Below, piece by piece: positions 10,701-22,742 of a stretch of 64,000 nucleotides of DNA. The translations under genes were made by a program, and so were the position numbers. Every line of letters begins with the position of its first letter. The stretch's first letter is position 1. Source of the DNA: Euclidia mi (lineage: Eukaryota > Arthropoda > Insecta > Lepidoptera > Erebidae); contig OX123199.2 of NCBI GenBank assembly GCA_944739405.2, forward strand, positions 5,321,898 through 5,385,897, given 5' to 3'. The notes under the pieces are model-generated. The model had not been told where the DNA came from. It ran no database searches and saw only the letters and a list, made by a program, of their open reading frames with translations.

Positions 10701-12666
10701 CAGATTACCACCAGCTTTGTGCAAAAAAGAACCATTGTCAAAAATTTTGGGATATTATTGTTGCCACAAAAAAAATCGGGGTGACCAAACTAATAAAATA
10801 ATTGATAAAGTATTTCTTTTTGTTGTGCTCTTCTGGCACGTCCACAGAAGAATATTGGTCACGTCATTATGGAGCAACGGTTTCTGTAATGTTTGGCAAA
10901 TTTATATAGGCAACTATTGCAGAAAATGTGCTATACATAGAAGTGTAAATTATAATATATTTTAAGGAAATACATATTTAGTGCAAGGAGCCCGGGCTAA
11001 TTTATAAGAATATGCCATTCCTGTTTCTGCTTACAAAAGTTCTTGTTAATCCCAAAACCTGGACTTGAAGTTCGTGTTTAAAACAAGTTCCCAAAGGATA
11101 GACTTCTACAACAACTCCTTTATTGAGAGACAAAAGACCTCAATACTGGATAACTGCCGCGTCGAAATCCCCTTAACGAGATAATAATTGTGTCTGAGTA
11201 CTTAATGTTCGTATGAAAGAGCATGATTCTCGCCGTTTTAATGTCTTTAACTTTCTTATTGCATCTAAAGACAGGTGAGCTATCGTTCTCACAGCTTCGC
11301 ACATCATGGAAGTGGAGAGCAGCGGAGTTGTGTATATAACGAAAAGAGATGCGTAGAAATGCATGTAAGTTTGCACGCATTATTTTTGATTGAGTTGACA
11401 CAGCTTCGCTTACCTAAACCTATGCTGTCTGGTGTGTAAGGAACATTAGTGGCAACCCTTGCTAATAATGTCAAGAAGACCTACTCAGTAAAGCTTTTAT
11501 CATGTTCCTGCTGCCCGAAAAACAGCTCTTCTTTTTTTAAGCGAGACTAGTAACATCTAAGTATCTCGCAATTAAAGTTATAGAGTAATAGAGCGTTCGT
11601 TTTATCTATTTCCTTCTCTTTTATTTTATTTCTTGTGTCTTTTTCTTCAATATTCGCGCTAAGTGAGAGACAATAAACGGCGACTGTACATCATCGTAAC
11701 AGCGCCTTGAGAGTTTTTGTGGCTATGATAGAGACGCTAGTTCAAACGTCAACCGCTAGGTGCACATGGTAACTTACATTAACTTAGAGCAAAAGGGCCT
11801 ATAATAATAAAACGTGTAGATACTTTACTAGATTAAACGCTAGTTTTACCATGTCTAAATAGATATTAATCAAAATAAAATATTTTTTTAAATGTTTTGA
11901 TGCCAAATAATTTAACCGAGATTATCAGGAAGTAGGTAGTGTGAAACCCAAAAGTTAAGCGCTTAACCCTCTACATAGCAGTGTGTTGATATCTCCACTT
12001 GATTATGGCTGCCTTATTGTATGTACCTATAGGTATAGAGACGGGCCTTTAGTTTCACACTTGTAGAGTCATATTTCTACGTTTAGTACTATATGGGGTC
12101 TAACAGAATGTTACCAGAAAATATTTATTTTATATTCAGTAGATTTTTTCTTATGGTGAAATAAAATTTTAACCGGCTTTTTAGTTTTTGAGTTTATTAA
12201 TTTCAATTGTAATAAAATACTATTCTTTCGTCTTCATAATTAGGTATACTTAGATATGGTAAAATAATAATAAGAATATATTTATTTATCAGAAAACACA
12301 GATACAAATAGTATTCTTATAATATTATATTAAACTTACGGCTAATAGTGTTCAGAGAATTGGAAATAACACTGTACTAGTTAAAAACTGTATCACAGGC
12401 AGTTGGGTCCCTCTTAACAAAGTTGATTTGTATTTTATAAATACAGCAATATAATGACAAAATTTGGCAGTATACGATATAATCAAGGTAATAAATAAAA
12501 CTAAGTTACTAATTATTAGGTACATATTAATAATCATTGATCGTATATTAGAATCAATATATTACGTGTTGTGCATGATAAACAAAACTGTAATCGACTT
12601 GGAAAACTGCGGGTCAGCAGAATCGCGAATAATGTCAGTGTTAGACAATTTTGCATTTATTTATAA
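10701..12666. other. AT-rich stretch without recognisable genes
   Basis: Frames up to about 90 codons exist (for example minus 11120-11401), but they show no domain, no plausible composition and no neighbours that support coding. No terminal repeats were seen. Confidence 0.5.
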
Positions 12667-14105
12667 CTAGCTTTTGCCCGCGGCTTCGCTCACGTTAAAT
12701 TCGGGGTAACACAAAACTCCTTCATCGTTCGAAAGTAATTTTCGTTTTAATTCTGTTCATTAATAAGAAATATAACCGCAAGAAGTATTTAAAACATTTC
12801 CTTAAACAGTATATTTAGAGCTCCGTAGTCAAAAATGGCTAAACACGAAATCCTTATAGGCGCGCTGTCTGTCAGTCTATCCGTATGTCACAGCCACTTT
12901 ATGCCGAAACTATTCAGTTTACACATTTGAAAATTGGTAGGTAGATGTATTCTGTGAACCGCTTTACGACGCTATAGAAAATAATTAATATTGAATATTA
13001 AGGGGGGCTCTTCATACATGGAACTGATGTGGAAAATGGGTCGTTAAAAATTACTTTGAGGTTCCTAAAACCATTGTTTGTCAAAGTCAATCGTTTGAAA
13101 GACATACGGTGCCATAGTAGTAAAATGGGTGTGTGTGTCCCTCTAACTTTTAAAGTAAGAGAGTGACAAATCTAAAAAAATATATATCCTGTAGATCGTT
13201 AAAAAAACTGCGAACGAAAACTGGTTTGAACGATATTTATGTAGTCAGCAGTTTTTGAAATAAAGCACATCTTGAAAAAAACACGTTCAATTAATAGTTA
13301 GTCGAAGATAATGGTTATGGTAAGTGGATACCTCCACTACGGAACCCTTCATGAGAGACTCGCAATAGCGAATAGCTTTTATAATGTTTCGTCCTAGGTG
13401 TTACTTGTAGCCGTTTGCCATTACAAAGCTTGGTGCATTAAGATTCCGCATTAACAGGACTGGAACACCAACGTTCAGTCTCAAAATGCGTGTCGGTACT
13501 CCTGATAATTGTAAGGAGTTCAGAAACTCTATAGGGTACGAAGTAACTTGTCAGTATTCATGACATTATCTAACGAAACGTGCTCAACAATATCACTTTG
13601 CATATAGTCAAATGTCAAAGCCATGGTCCGATATATCTCTATACACACTTTCGCATTTATGAGTAGAGAATATTAGTTCAGCCGGTTTAGCGTGAAATCG
13701 TTACATACATACGAGTACATACACATTTTCGCATTTATAGCTTATATTAGTAGGGATTAGCCAAGGCTGTTACAACAATTATTAGTTTATTTATGTAAGC
13801 GAACGAAGTAATGATAGTGCACCATATGACAATGTATAGTGTGACAGTACTGACAGATATACGATAGCACATACGCAGTACTCAATTATTACAGCGCATG
13901 CGTTCTTACTCTCAATAGGTAGTAGGTTTGTCCCTACAAACTTCGACCCTCTCTAAAAGCCCTCCTAAATTATTTTTGCAACTAATTGTCCTATGTGTTT
14001 ATCCTGGTTCTGAGCTACCTCCCCACCAATTTTCAGCCAAATCGGTTCAGCCGTTCTTGAGTTATAAATTGTGTAACTAACAACACTAACTTTTATATAT
14101 ATAGA
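12667..14105 (-). mobile_element. Non-autonomous Helitron of a third type
   Basis: On the minus strand it begins at 14105 with TCTATATATATAAAAGTTAG (flanked by T outside) and ends at 12667 with the Helitron-like 'gaagccgcgggcaaaagctag' region. The interior contains a repeat resembling the AGGGTTCCGTA family (12820-13360). At 13390-13560 there is a remnant of a helicase C-terminus: read on minus, 'EFLNS' and 'VGVP' can be picked out. A second, truncated copy lies at 28708-29789. Confidence 0.7.
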
Positions 14106-14608
14106 TGTTATGTAATAGTTACGTGCACTTATAAACTAAATGAATTTACAATATTATGTTAATATGGGCCTAAGTCTATTACATAAACGTGAAAGGCTTA
14201 TAAAAATATCGATATCTATATTCTTAGTTTATTGTAAATCTCGTACGGGGTGATTTATCTTTTCTTGTCATTGCCGCAATCCCGTTACAAGTCAGCTGTT
14301 TCATACGGGCCTAAACTTTGATCTCTAAAAAATATATGAAACAGCTGATTTGTTTTCGTTATTTCGGCCATCTCCTAGATAAAAGTTGTTAATAATAACC
14401 AGTACAATCAACCCCTTAAGTGGTTCGCACTACCTATAAAAAGAATGACGAATTATTATGTTCCAAATTAAGTTATTTACGAAATGACGTAGTATATATT
14501 TAAATAAGCCGATATTGATATATCAATTTAGTATGCCGATGCAATCAATGCAGTTTTAGTTCATTTCAAACGTTTAATAATAATGTAATACATATATGGA
14601 AGTTAATA
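14106..14608. other. AT-rich non-coding stretch
   Basis: I see no gene and no element boundary here. Confidence 0.5.
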
Positions 14609-14850
14609 TTTAGGTATTCATCAGCCTTTAACACTGCTGGACTAGGCCTCTCCTTTGAAAGGAGGGATTGGCCTACTATACCACGCTGGCGAAACGGGTT
14701 GGTATAGAGTTTGTATCAAGTTTCGTTCTCTTACAGTGCTGTTCTCTGCATAATATGCTCCCTCTGTCGGCTGTTACGACACCCATGGGATGATATGGGG
14801 TGGTGACATTCCGTATTCTTAATCCGTCACCACACGGACTTTTAGGTATT
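14609..14850 (-). mobile_element. GAT-tailed SINE-like element with 10-bp target duplication
   Basis: The body 14619-14840 matches the insertion found in the Helitrons, in minus orientation. TTTAGGTATT is duplicated at 14609-14618 and 14841-14850. This independent copy fixes the true ends of the element. Confidence 0.85.
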
Positions 14851-15944
14851 ATTTAACAATAACTGTGTTGGTTACTTTATAAGCTTATAATAATGTCAAG
14901 TAACCAACTCAAAACGTCACGAAGAGCCAGCTCACATCTAATCACATCACATACTGCAGTTTAGGGACACCAGGGTGAAAACAAACAATATATATTTTTA
15001 AGATTATTTCTCTAGCAGCTATCAATTATGTAGACAGTGTATGAAACAGTTATAAGTGGTTTTTTGATATTTCGGTGCAATATGTTAATTCGAAATTGGT
15101 ATAGCCATCGATATAATAGGGATAAGGTATATCGGTAGGTATATTCATGTCAATAAATTTCGATATTTTTAGGCGTTGGTATGTCGGTTTGTGATATATC
15201 GTTACATCTCTTATCTATATACAAAACTAGATACGGCAGTATTTCGAGAGGTGTTGACAGAGTTGGATTGTATAACTACGTTATACCTTACAGTTTTGAA
15301 TAGAAGGTAGCACACATTGCCTATCACAGTTTTATATTCTTCTATAAAGTAAGTGTTAGGACACAAATCAGGCTGGACAAAAAAATCGCTTCGTGTGCTG
15401 CTAATGAGAATTTAGAAATTAAAATGGAGCACGTTGGAGGCCTTCGGGTGGGTTAAGAACTCCGACACCAGAGCTGGCCACACATTCACACAAATAACAA
15501 ACATACCTAAGAATATCCCAAGAACTACGAAAAAACACAGCGCAAATGAAGCTTAATCACATATGAAATCAACAAGATAGTCCACAATTCAAAATAATGA
15601 AAAAGTCGAAAATATCTTTTAAAATAAAACGCTCGTTATGACCCATAGCATCGTAGTTTAACAACTCGACCGACCCGGAACTCGGAACAAATATTTCTGG
15701 TCCAAAGTTAATGACCGAGTGGGCATCAAATTCACAACAGTTAGACCATAGACAGTGCCAATACGACCAATAAAACATTAAGTTATAAATGCAGTCAAAC
15801 AGTTCGTTAAGGAATTCCATTCACAAGGCAATTCGGAAACCCATCTGTAAAACAATTAGTGGCGAAGCAGCTTAACCCCATGAATCAGCAGATTTATGAA
15901 ATTAATCTGGACCTAGTTCTCGATGTGCTCCTCATCTTAATATA
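14851..15944. other. Mostly non-coding; one unidentified 83-codon frame
   Basis: The minus strand 15820-15569 has an ATG-started frame (MEFLNELFDCIYN...) with a stop directly upstream. It shows no domain I know, and no splice or promoter evidence ties it to a gene. The rest is AT-rich. I would not call it a gene. Confidence 0.4.
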
Positions 15945-16160
15945 TAAAATCCTTGCGTTGCTGACTGACTGACAGACACGCTACAGCCGAAACTATTGGG
16001 CGCAGGAAGCTGAAATTTGGCATGTATGTTCCTTGGGGACCGTAGGGGTGCACTAAGAAGGAATTTCTCGAAATTCCCACGGGATTTCGAGAAATCCCTT
16101 CTTAGTGCACCCCTACGGCAAAACGGGTAAATTAAAAAAAAATGCAGGCGTAGCTGCTGG
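15945..16160 (+). repeat. Short interspersed repeat with a long hairpin
   Basis: It starts 'atcttaatatataaaatcc', contains 'ctgactgactgacagac', 'gaagctgaaatttggcatg' and a near-perfect hairpin at 16040-16118, and ends near 'gtagctgctggcgtcc'. A diverged copy lies at 41070-41500 without the hairpin. The ending is reminiscent of Helitron 3' ends, but the assignment is open. Confidence 0.6.
16040..16118. repeat. Inverted duplication, 35-bp arms, 9-base spacer
   Basis: The left arm 16040-16074 and right arm 16084-16118 are reverse complements with one mismatch. The related repeat at 41440 has only one arm, so the hairpin is secondary. Confidence 0.9.
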
Positions 16161-16840
16161 CGTCCTCTAGTCTGTATATAAAATTCTGCCTGACTGACAA
16201 CGTGCAGCCAAAACTATTTGGAACATTTTACGACGGCTAAACCATGTCAATATTTTCACTTTATAAACCAGTTTTTATGGTTTTTGTATTAAATGAGATT
16301 ATATTAAGCTTCATTTATAAAATTATGTTTCTTTAATGTTCTAAATTAAACAAATTTGGAGCAAAAAGTTGAAAGACTATAGTGATAACAAATGATGCTG
16401 ATTAAATATGTTATTAAGAGAACTTTACCGAAGAAATAGAATATGATCATGAGGAATAAAATTTGGCATTTAGGTACTATAAACCATTTTATGAGTGGCA
16501 TTATCGCTACCTATTTCATAGCGCTAAAAAAAGTTTACGTTTATTTGTGATTTTAAACAGAACTTCATCAACATAGGCTCTGCATTTTAGCAATTATAAT
16601 TTAATAAACAGAGTTACTTTTGCATTAAAAGTTTATTTATGTGTGCTGATATAAAAAAAATTATTATAAATATTAAATCTACATTTCTATGGTGCTTTTT
16701 AATCGAAATTTCACCAAAATAGGCTCTAAATTTTACAGCAATAACTTCATAAACAAACCTACAAATATTTGCTGAGATTTCGACCAGTTTATTTTAAGGA
16801 TAGTGTTATGTGATCGTACGATATACGAGCAACAACCTCG
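16161..16840. other. AT-rich stretch
   Basis: A scrap near 16165-16240 repeats the start of the preceding element ('tgtatataaaattctgcc', 'ctgactgacaacg'). Otherwise no gene is visible. Confidence 0.45.
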
Positions 16841-17060
16841 CAATGGTTGCGCGACCAGTACTCGGCGAGTTGCAACCTCATGTCTTTATCAATGTCTTAC
16901 GGCAGTTGCATAACGTGTGCGGTCAATGACCGACGCGGAGCGGACCGCGGGGAGGGGATCCCCCCTCCTCCTCCCTTCCCCTCTCGCCGTGATCTTCCAC
17001 CACCACGTCACCAACACGATAGGTTAAGGTCGTGTGCAGATGCGCCTCTGTATTAATAAC
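16841..17060 (+). other. GC-rich island with short open frames
   Basis: Composition changes sharply to GC-rich with C-runs at 16960-16985. One frame (16847-17056, no ATG start) reads 'SASCNLMSLSMSYGSC' and then a proline- and arginine-rich tail. A second frame has an ATG at 16842 but only 29 codons. It could be the 5' end of a host gene or a CpG-rich regulatory patch. Nothing identifies a product. Confidence 0.3.
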
Positions 17061-18600
17061 AATGCTTATCAAATCAGCTGACGAAAAGCCATGCTTGTTT
17101 TATACGTCACACTTTTGACGATGATTCTATTGTCTATTATTTGGATTTTAAGCCTTGAATACTACTATTTTGATCATCAATTTGGAAGCTATTATATTGC
17201 TTTAGATTTAGAATTCGACCTGTCTGTAATATCGCTGATGTTTTATTACAACATGTTTTAACAAGCAAACAAAGCATTTCAAATAACAAAGATCGCGACA
17301 TTGCGAAAGCTAAGTCTCAAAATGCCAATGAACCCGCCAGGTATCCATTACCTTTGAAGTTCTCGTTTTAGTACCTTTCACAAGCCTTTATCCCATAACT
17401 CGGCGATTTAATTTAATTGCCGTTCCATCTGAACGCATCCTTACGCAGTTGATGTAATTTCCGAGTAGGGAACTAATTGTTTTTATAATGCAAAGCTCGA
17501 TATACCTAGTCGTATTTTTTGCAAATGCAACGTCAGGCAAAGCCACTATCTATGCATTACTCATTGCACTTGAACTGAGCGAAAGTTTTACATTATATCG
17601 ACTGCTTTTGTATGTGTTCCTTTCAATACAAGACCGCCCAATAAGATACGCCGATTACCCAAATAAAAAACGAATTTAGTGAGAAATGTAGCTCAAAAGA
17701 AGTGCTCACCAAACAGACCAAACTACCCGAGGTTAGAAATGTTCACTAGTATCATTTCAAATAGAATGTTACTGCAAAATATTCTGTATTTAGTCCAGCA
17801 TCAAAATAAAACCACTAGAGACAATGTCGCTTTCGCCAGCCAAACTAATATTGCGAACTCTTAAATCGTGCAGATTTCTACTGCGCGGTACATGCGGAAG
17901 TGATTTTTTTTATCGGATTTAAGGGAGCAATGTATACAAAATAAGTCGGGCTCTATAACATTTGCATTGTAGTATAATACCGTGTTCATAAATACCTAAC
18001 GGTATCACAAGACGCGCACGAATAAGCTAGTTCTCGCTGCGAAATACGACTTTGAAATCGATTTCTTTTATATTTTCAGCACGTGATTTGCTATTTACGT
18101 CATATTATGATACTTTGTATACAGTTTAATAAATCTGGAAGAGTCTAAAGTTGGTAAAACATATTCATTACGTTTATTTTTAGTTTGCTCTACTTATATC
18201 ATTTTAATAGTGAGGTTTATGTGAAAAAATATAGCCAGTTCAAGTTGAGAAAGGTATGAGGTAAACAACGAAAATGTATAAAAAATAACGGCCATTATTT
18301 GTTTTAAGCATTAAAAAGGCATTATGTTCTAAACTATAAATTTCAAACAATATAGCATTATTGAATAAATAAAAAGATTTTATACTTTTCTTTTGTCCGA
18401 TGATACGAGTAAACAGCGATGTATCTAATTTAACATTAGTCGAACTATAAGGTTTCATAAATGGTTCATTATGAGAATAATAATAATGATCTGTCGATGG
18501 GAATAAATATTGTATTAGCGAAACTATGTCTCGCCATAATAAACAAAGCATAGTCTGTGCGCAAACGCGGCTCGTCTAAAATGTCATTTATTGCATCAGT
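17061..18600. other. AT-rich stretch without recognisable genes
   Basis: Frames of about 60-100 codons occur (for example minus 18551-18240), but they are AT-driven, without motifs. I see no element ends. Confidence 0.5.
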
Positions 18601-19230
18601 GTAACTGTAAAAGTGGAGCATTCACCGACGTGTGAGCAGCCCCACAACACTATCAGTGCGAGTACGTGCGGACCGCGCCGTCCGACGATTACATTGGCCA
18701 GTCATCAGTACATCAATAATATTTGATAAACCAGTGATACGCCGTAAAGTACATTCGCACGAGGTGACGCGTGTCCCAGCGTCCCAGCGGCGCGCGGCGT
18801 GAGCATGCACATACAACATAAACAACACACCTTGTTTCAGCTGCAGTGTCGGTTGCTCTTTGCTCTCGAAAAAGGTAAGCGCGAAATGGTCGGTGGAGTC
18901 TAAGTGAGGTGGCGAGGCGGTTTGTGCGCGCACGCAGGCCGCGGGCTGGATGCCGCTCCACACGTCCATAGTCCGATCATGTCCGCCTGCTCAGCTATCG
19001 GCTCGCGTCCGCCGGCCCTCGGTACGATCCGCGCACTGAGCTTTCCCGAGCTTGACTAGCGCCTCCGGAGCGACTGGACGCTACTGCGCGCGGCGCCCGC
19101 GCACCGCACCGCTAAACGGAGCAGTGAGAGTTTTTTGAATTCGGTATGGTGCCGTTTTTTGTCCATACGTATTAATAAGATGTGCCAGCGCTCGCCGCGC
19201 ATTGTAATGGTAGCGAGGGGGAAAGCTTCA
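18601..19230 (-). promoter_or_regulatory. CpG-rich island, possible promoter and 5' UTR of a host gene
   Basis: The base composition is unlike the surroundings: GC-rich with many CpG, none of the repeats seen elsewhere, and no transposon ends. A candidate first coding exon sits inside it on the minus strand at 18969-18831, with the island extending upstream of its ATG to about 19230, as a promoter and 5' UTR would. No TATA box is obvious. A plus-strand splice-donor-like 'aaaaaggtaagc' near 18870 leaves the other orientation possible. Confidence 0.4.
18831..18969 (-). CDS. Candidate first coding exon of an unidentified host gene
   Basis: On the minus strand an ATG at 18969 has a favourable start context (A at -3, G at +4). 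It opens a 46-codon frame, MDVWSGIQPAACVRAQ..., ending in QPTLQLKQ. The frame runs into a splice-donor-like junction, CAAG|GTGTGT, with the exon ending at 18831 and an intron starting at 18830. The peptide is not low-complexity and does not look like a transposon protein. I do not recognise the product. If the exon is real, its later exons lie at lower coordinates, beyond or among the repeats of this window. It could also be a chance frame in GC-rich DNA. Confidence 0.35.
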
Positions 19231-20294
19231 CGGTTACTGCCAGTGCTAACTATTAAACACGTACCTACATAATAATAACTAATAAATCAACACCAACCTC
19301 TGCTCTACATCGCATCGATACGCTCGTATACTCTCACAAGGCATTTCTTTTTGTAATTTAAACTACTAAGTTTCCTGTTTTTCAAGTCTTCCTGTCTATT
19401 TCTATAGTATTGTGTCAGCCAAGCTGTAAAGTTACATTGAATCTGCCATCTATTAATTTAATTTGAGGGTTCGTTTTATAAACGCTTTCTCAATCGTTTA
19501 CCTCGTCCTGATATACCTGGCTAATTGCAGTTTCAATACTACTACTATTATGATAATCAGTTTTCACCTATTAATAGATACACTCTAAAACAACAACATA
19601 CCGTACCTACGTCTTCTAAGGCAGTCATCAAAATACAAATCACCTAACTGCAATTCATAATAATGTAGAGTGATTTGACTGAGAGACTCCAGGGGTATTT
19701 ACTTAACTGGGTTGTATTTAACTGTTACTCAATTTATTTCTGATTTTTAACAATAAAATATAACTTTGTTCCACCAAAAATACTAATTGCACCACTTAAT
19801 ATACCCACAAGATATTTCGTAACAAACACCTGTTTATTGACCTTTGCAAATCTCTAATAATAAAAATAAACCTTTCAATTACAGAAGAATATCATATTTT
19901 TGTTTTACTTTTAACAACCAAATAATTTATTAAGGTAAGTTGACGGAGCCCTGCTTCGCAGGGCTCCTATTTTTGGGTGCAGGGTCACAAGAAAACCTAA
20001 CATAACCTATTAAGTTTTCTGAGTGGATAAGTTTCCCGAGCGGACGAAACTTTTCATAACAAATGATATTTTTAGATAGATCGTCATATTTGGTGTGCAA
20101 ATAGTATTTTAGTGTGCAAGTCAGTATTTTAGTGAAATATTAAAGTTTTTTAGCGTAACACACTTCAGTGTGTTAGGTACTTAAGATCATGGTGCACTGT
20201 TAAAAATATCCCTTTACTTAATATTTCGACGTATTCGAAAAAAAGTGAAAATATCCTTTCTAGATTATAGCATCACTGGCTCATTGTTGCGTTT
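19231..20294. other. AT-rich stretch; one short perfect hairpin
   Basis: No gene is visible. At 19945-19967 there is a 10-bp perfect stem with a 3-base loop (GGAGCCCTGC / GCAGGGCTCC). Near 20085-20170 'agtattttagtg' and 'cacttcagtgtgtt' give short local repetition. Confidence 0.5.
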
Positions 20295-20500
20295 CGTTCG
20301 GTGAGTGAGAGTGGCGGAGGCCCTATCCCCTATCCCTTCTCCCTGATCCCACTCCTCATCCTATCCTTTTTCCCAACCCCAAGGAGCGGCAACGCACTTG
20401 TGACTCCTGTGGTGTTGCTTGTGTCCATGGGTGGTGGTAATTGCTTACCATCAGGCAATCCGTCTGCTCGTTTGCCGTCTATTACCATATTAAAAAAAAA
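20295..20500 (+). repeat. 3'-end fragment of a jockey/CR1-type LINE (SINE-like chimera)
   Basis: It contains 'gtgagtgagagtggcggagg' from the 5' leader, joined to 'ggcaacgcacttgtgactcc' and the same 3' UTR as the LINE at 951-3970, ending in an A-run at 20493. The coding part is deleted. Such leader-to-tail chimeras are common in Lepidoptera. Confidence 0.75.
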
Positions 20501-21040
20501 AATCGGGGTCACTAACCTCTTGACCAATAGGCTAATCAGCAACAATACTACTCGCTCTTCAAACCATGTCAGCATCCAAATCTATCCTTAAAACTACTGT
20601 TGATAATTTCTACAGTTATAACCTATTTACACATTGCGACATGACTGCAATAATCGGTAATCGTACCCAGGACTGAGGGACGGGCTTTTGCGCAAACATT
20701 CGCAGCTCAGTGACTGTTGCCACACTGGGTGTTCTCTGTCCATTGCATTATATGTAACTTCGAATCTCCCGTGACAAGAAGTGAATTACTCTACGTTTGA
20801 CTAAATTGATATATTGGAAAGTAACAGAACAAGGTTTATATTTATATTCGTGTTAAAAAGGTCATAGACTAACTGCTACTATTATCTTTTTAGGTGTGGC
20901 CCGTACCTAGCCGTGGGATTGCTTAAATACGGGGCTTGTGATGACGAAGATCTAAGTACATAGATATAGTTAGGTACTTATTCGGACTGACTTATCATCG
21001 AAAACCCTAGACTTCTGAAGACAGTATCATGAAATATGGG
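20501..21040. other. Non-coding stretch
   Basis: I see no gene and no recognisable repeat boundary. Confidence 0.45.
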
Positions 21041-21255
21041 CTGTGGGTTTTTTTTTGGTAATAGGCGGCAAACGAGCAGACGGATCGCCTGATGGTAAGC
21101 AATTACCGCTGCCCAGGGACAAAAGAAACACCACAGAAGTCACAAGTGCGTTGCCGCATCTTGGGGTTGGGAAAAGGGATAGGATGTGGAGTGGGATGAG
21201 GGAGAAGGAATAGGGGATAGGGCCTCCGGTACTCTCACTCGCCGAACGAAACACA
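21041..21255 (-). repeat. 3'-end fragment of a jockey/CR1-type LINE, reversed
   Basis: This is the reverse complement of the same leader-plus-tail unit as 20295-20500: T-run at 21048-21056, then 'taataggcggcaaacgagca', and the leader end near 21230-21250. With the copy at 20295 it forms an inverted pair about 0.6 kb apart. Confidence 0.75.
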
Positions 21256-21289
21256 ACTGTTTAGGTACTGTGAGTAGGTAGTACTTCCC

Positions 21290-21510
21290 CGGTCGAGCCG
21301 GCCCATTCATGCTGAAATCAGCAAGGCTCTACTTCCTTGTAATGTTGGGTTTCTTTTAAGCGGATCCAAAAAAGAAGGAAGCTGTATTTCAACGTCGTCT
21401 GGCCAGCATGGTATAGCAGGCCCCTATTGAGTCACTGTGCTTTTGTGACGGAAATGAGGAGGGTCCTATCTCTAGCAATGGACTGCGTAAGGGTGGATAA
21501 TGATTGTAAG
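21290..21510 (+). repeat. Degenerate GAT-tailed SINE fragment
   Basis: 'tggccagcatggtatagcag', 'cctatctctagcaatggact' and a degenerate 'ggataatgatt' tail follow the order of the GAT-tailed element. No target duplication is visible. Confidence 0.5.
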
Positions 21511-22055
21511 TATTTAAAACCAATCGATCCGCCAGGCGCTTCTAGTCTGGTTGGATAATCTTACCTTTTCTGTAGGAATAACATAAGTACTTGATTTATC
21601 CAAAACATTTACAAGCCTGTATATATAAAGCTTTTACCAAGTAAATAGGTTAATTGAAGTTTAATTAAATTAGGGCAAAATATACACGTAGTTCAAAGGT
21701 TATTTTAAATTATAGTAGCTAGTACTTATTGCGCTTTAACAGATAATCCATTATCATCCATTAACTGAGAGGTCTTATTGATCACAGAGATCCATTAGTT
21801 ACATAGATTTGAATTATCTGATGTTTACAGGGAGGATGTACTCACAATAATGACCTGACTGAGATCCTAGCCGCAGAATATTGCCATGTCTTTCGTGTGG
21901 ACCAGACGGTAGTCACTCTGCGTAATGACTAACATGATCCTTAATATCCCAGGACAATTAACTCACGTTTATCTGAACCCAAACTAAGTAGGTACAGATC
22001 ATACACCAGTACAGTATCACCAATCTTTTAATATTACCGTTAATAAAATCAGAAG
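21511..22055. other. Non-coding stretch
   Basis: No gene or known repeat is seen. Confidence 0.45.
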
Positions 22056-22057
22056 AC

Positions 22058-22316
22058 TGCCTCCGTGGTCCAGTGGATAGCGTATACGACTGCTGATCGG
22101 AGGTCCTGGGTTCGATTCCCGGGTCGGGCAAAGTGTTACTGGGTTTTCTCAAATTTTCAGTAACAGCACGGAGTCTGGTGATGTGCCCGGTAACGGCAAT
22201 AGGCTCGCCCTCTATTACGTGGGACCTAAAAATTCATGGCGAAATGTCGGTGTAATATTACACTTCTGCCTACCCATTCGGGGATACAGACGTGAGTCTA
22301 CAAAAAAATAAAAAAT
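22058..22316 (+). mobile_element. tRNA-derived SINE (S3)
   Basis: A good tRNA-like head (A-box 'tggtccagtgg', B-box GGTTCGATTCC at 22110-22120) is followed by a non-tRNA body ('gatgtgcccggtaacggc', 'tctgcctacccattcgggg') and a poly-A-rich tail at 22303-22318. The body makes it a SINE rather than a tRNA gene. A second copy, reversed and interrupted, is at 40561-41040. Confidence 0.75.
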
Positions 22317-22318
22317 AA

Positions 22319-22490
22319 ATTGCAAGATTCGTGCGATGGCGGATTAAAAATTCAAAGTAACACTACGTTTTTTCATTTCGTGCGTGCTGTATGCGGTGAC
22401 TAAGAAAAAAATATAATTTCTTGCTATAGAGACGGAACTCGACATTGAACCCTATGCAAAACCATCTGACCAGCGTGGCATAGTAGGCTA
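22319..22490 (+). repeat. Degenerate GAT-tailed SINE, 5' part
   Basis: 'gcgatggcggattaaaaatt' and 'accagcgtggcatagtaggc' match the 5' and middle parts of the GAT-tailed element with many changes. Confidence 0.5.
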
Positions 22491-22496
22491 TAGAAG

Positions 22497-22742
22497 ACTA
22501 CATACATACATAGACTCACGCCTGTTGCCCGGAGGGGTAGGCAGAGACTACGGAACGCCATTTGCAACGATCCTGGCATACCTCTCTTGCTTCATTCACT
22601 CCTATCAAGTTACTCATGCATGCTCTTCTGTTTAGATACTTCTGACCTGTCCTTCTTTAAGGATGTCTCCAATATGGTCAGAAAGCGTTCGCTTATGTGT
22701 TCCCCTTCGTCCTGTCCCATTCACACTTGCCTTATATATCTT
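22497..22742 (-). pseudogene. C-terminus of an RTE-like LINE reverse transcriptase
   Basis: Read on minus, the stretch gives the tail of a LINE polymerase protein ('GTGRRGTH', 'RTFSDHIGDIL' type blocks, then 'VSAYPSGQQA' before a (TATG)n 3' tail). Three better copies are at 27741, 28427 and 61760. It is a 5'-truncated insertion and not functional. Confidence 0.65.

Noticed and set aside
11120..11401. Protein-coding gene on the minus strand
   Set aside because: 93 codons, but no domain, no start context and no supporting neighbours; likely a chance frame.
15569..15820. Host gene exon encoding 83 residues
   Set aside because: There is a stop directly before the ATG, no donor or acceptor that extends it sensibly, and no recognisable motif.
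19945..19967. Rho-independent terminator
   Set aside because: A GC-rich stem followed by T-rich sequence looks like one, but the DNA is eukaryotic and no gene precedes it.
22062..22133. tRNA gene
   Set aside because: The A- and B-boxes and overall shape are tRNA-like, but a non-tRNA body and A-rich tail follow and a diverged copy exists at 40888-41040, so it is a SINE head.
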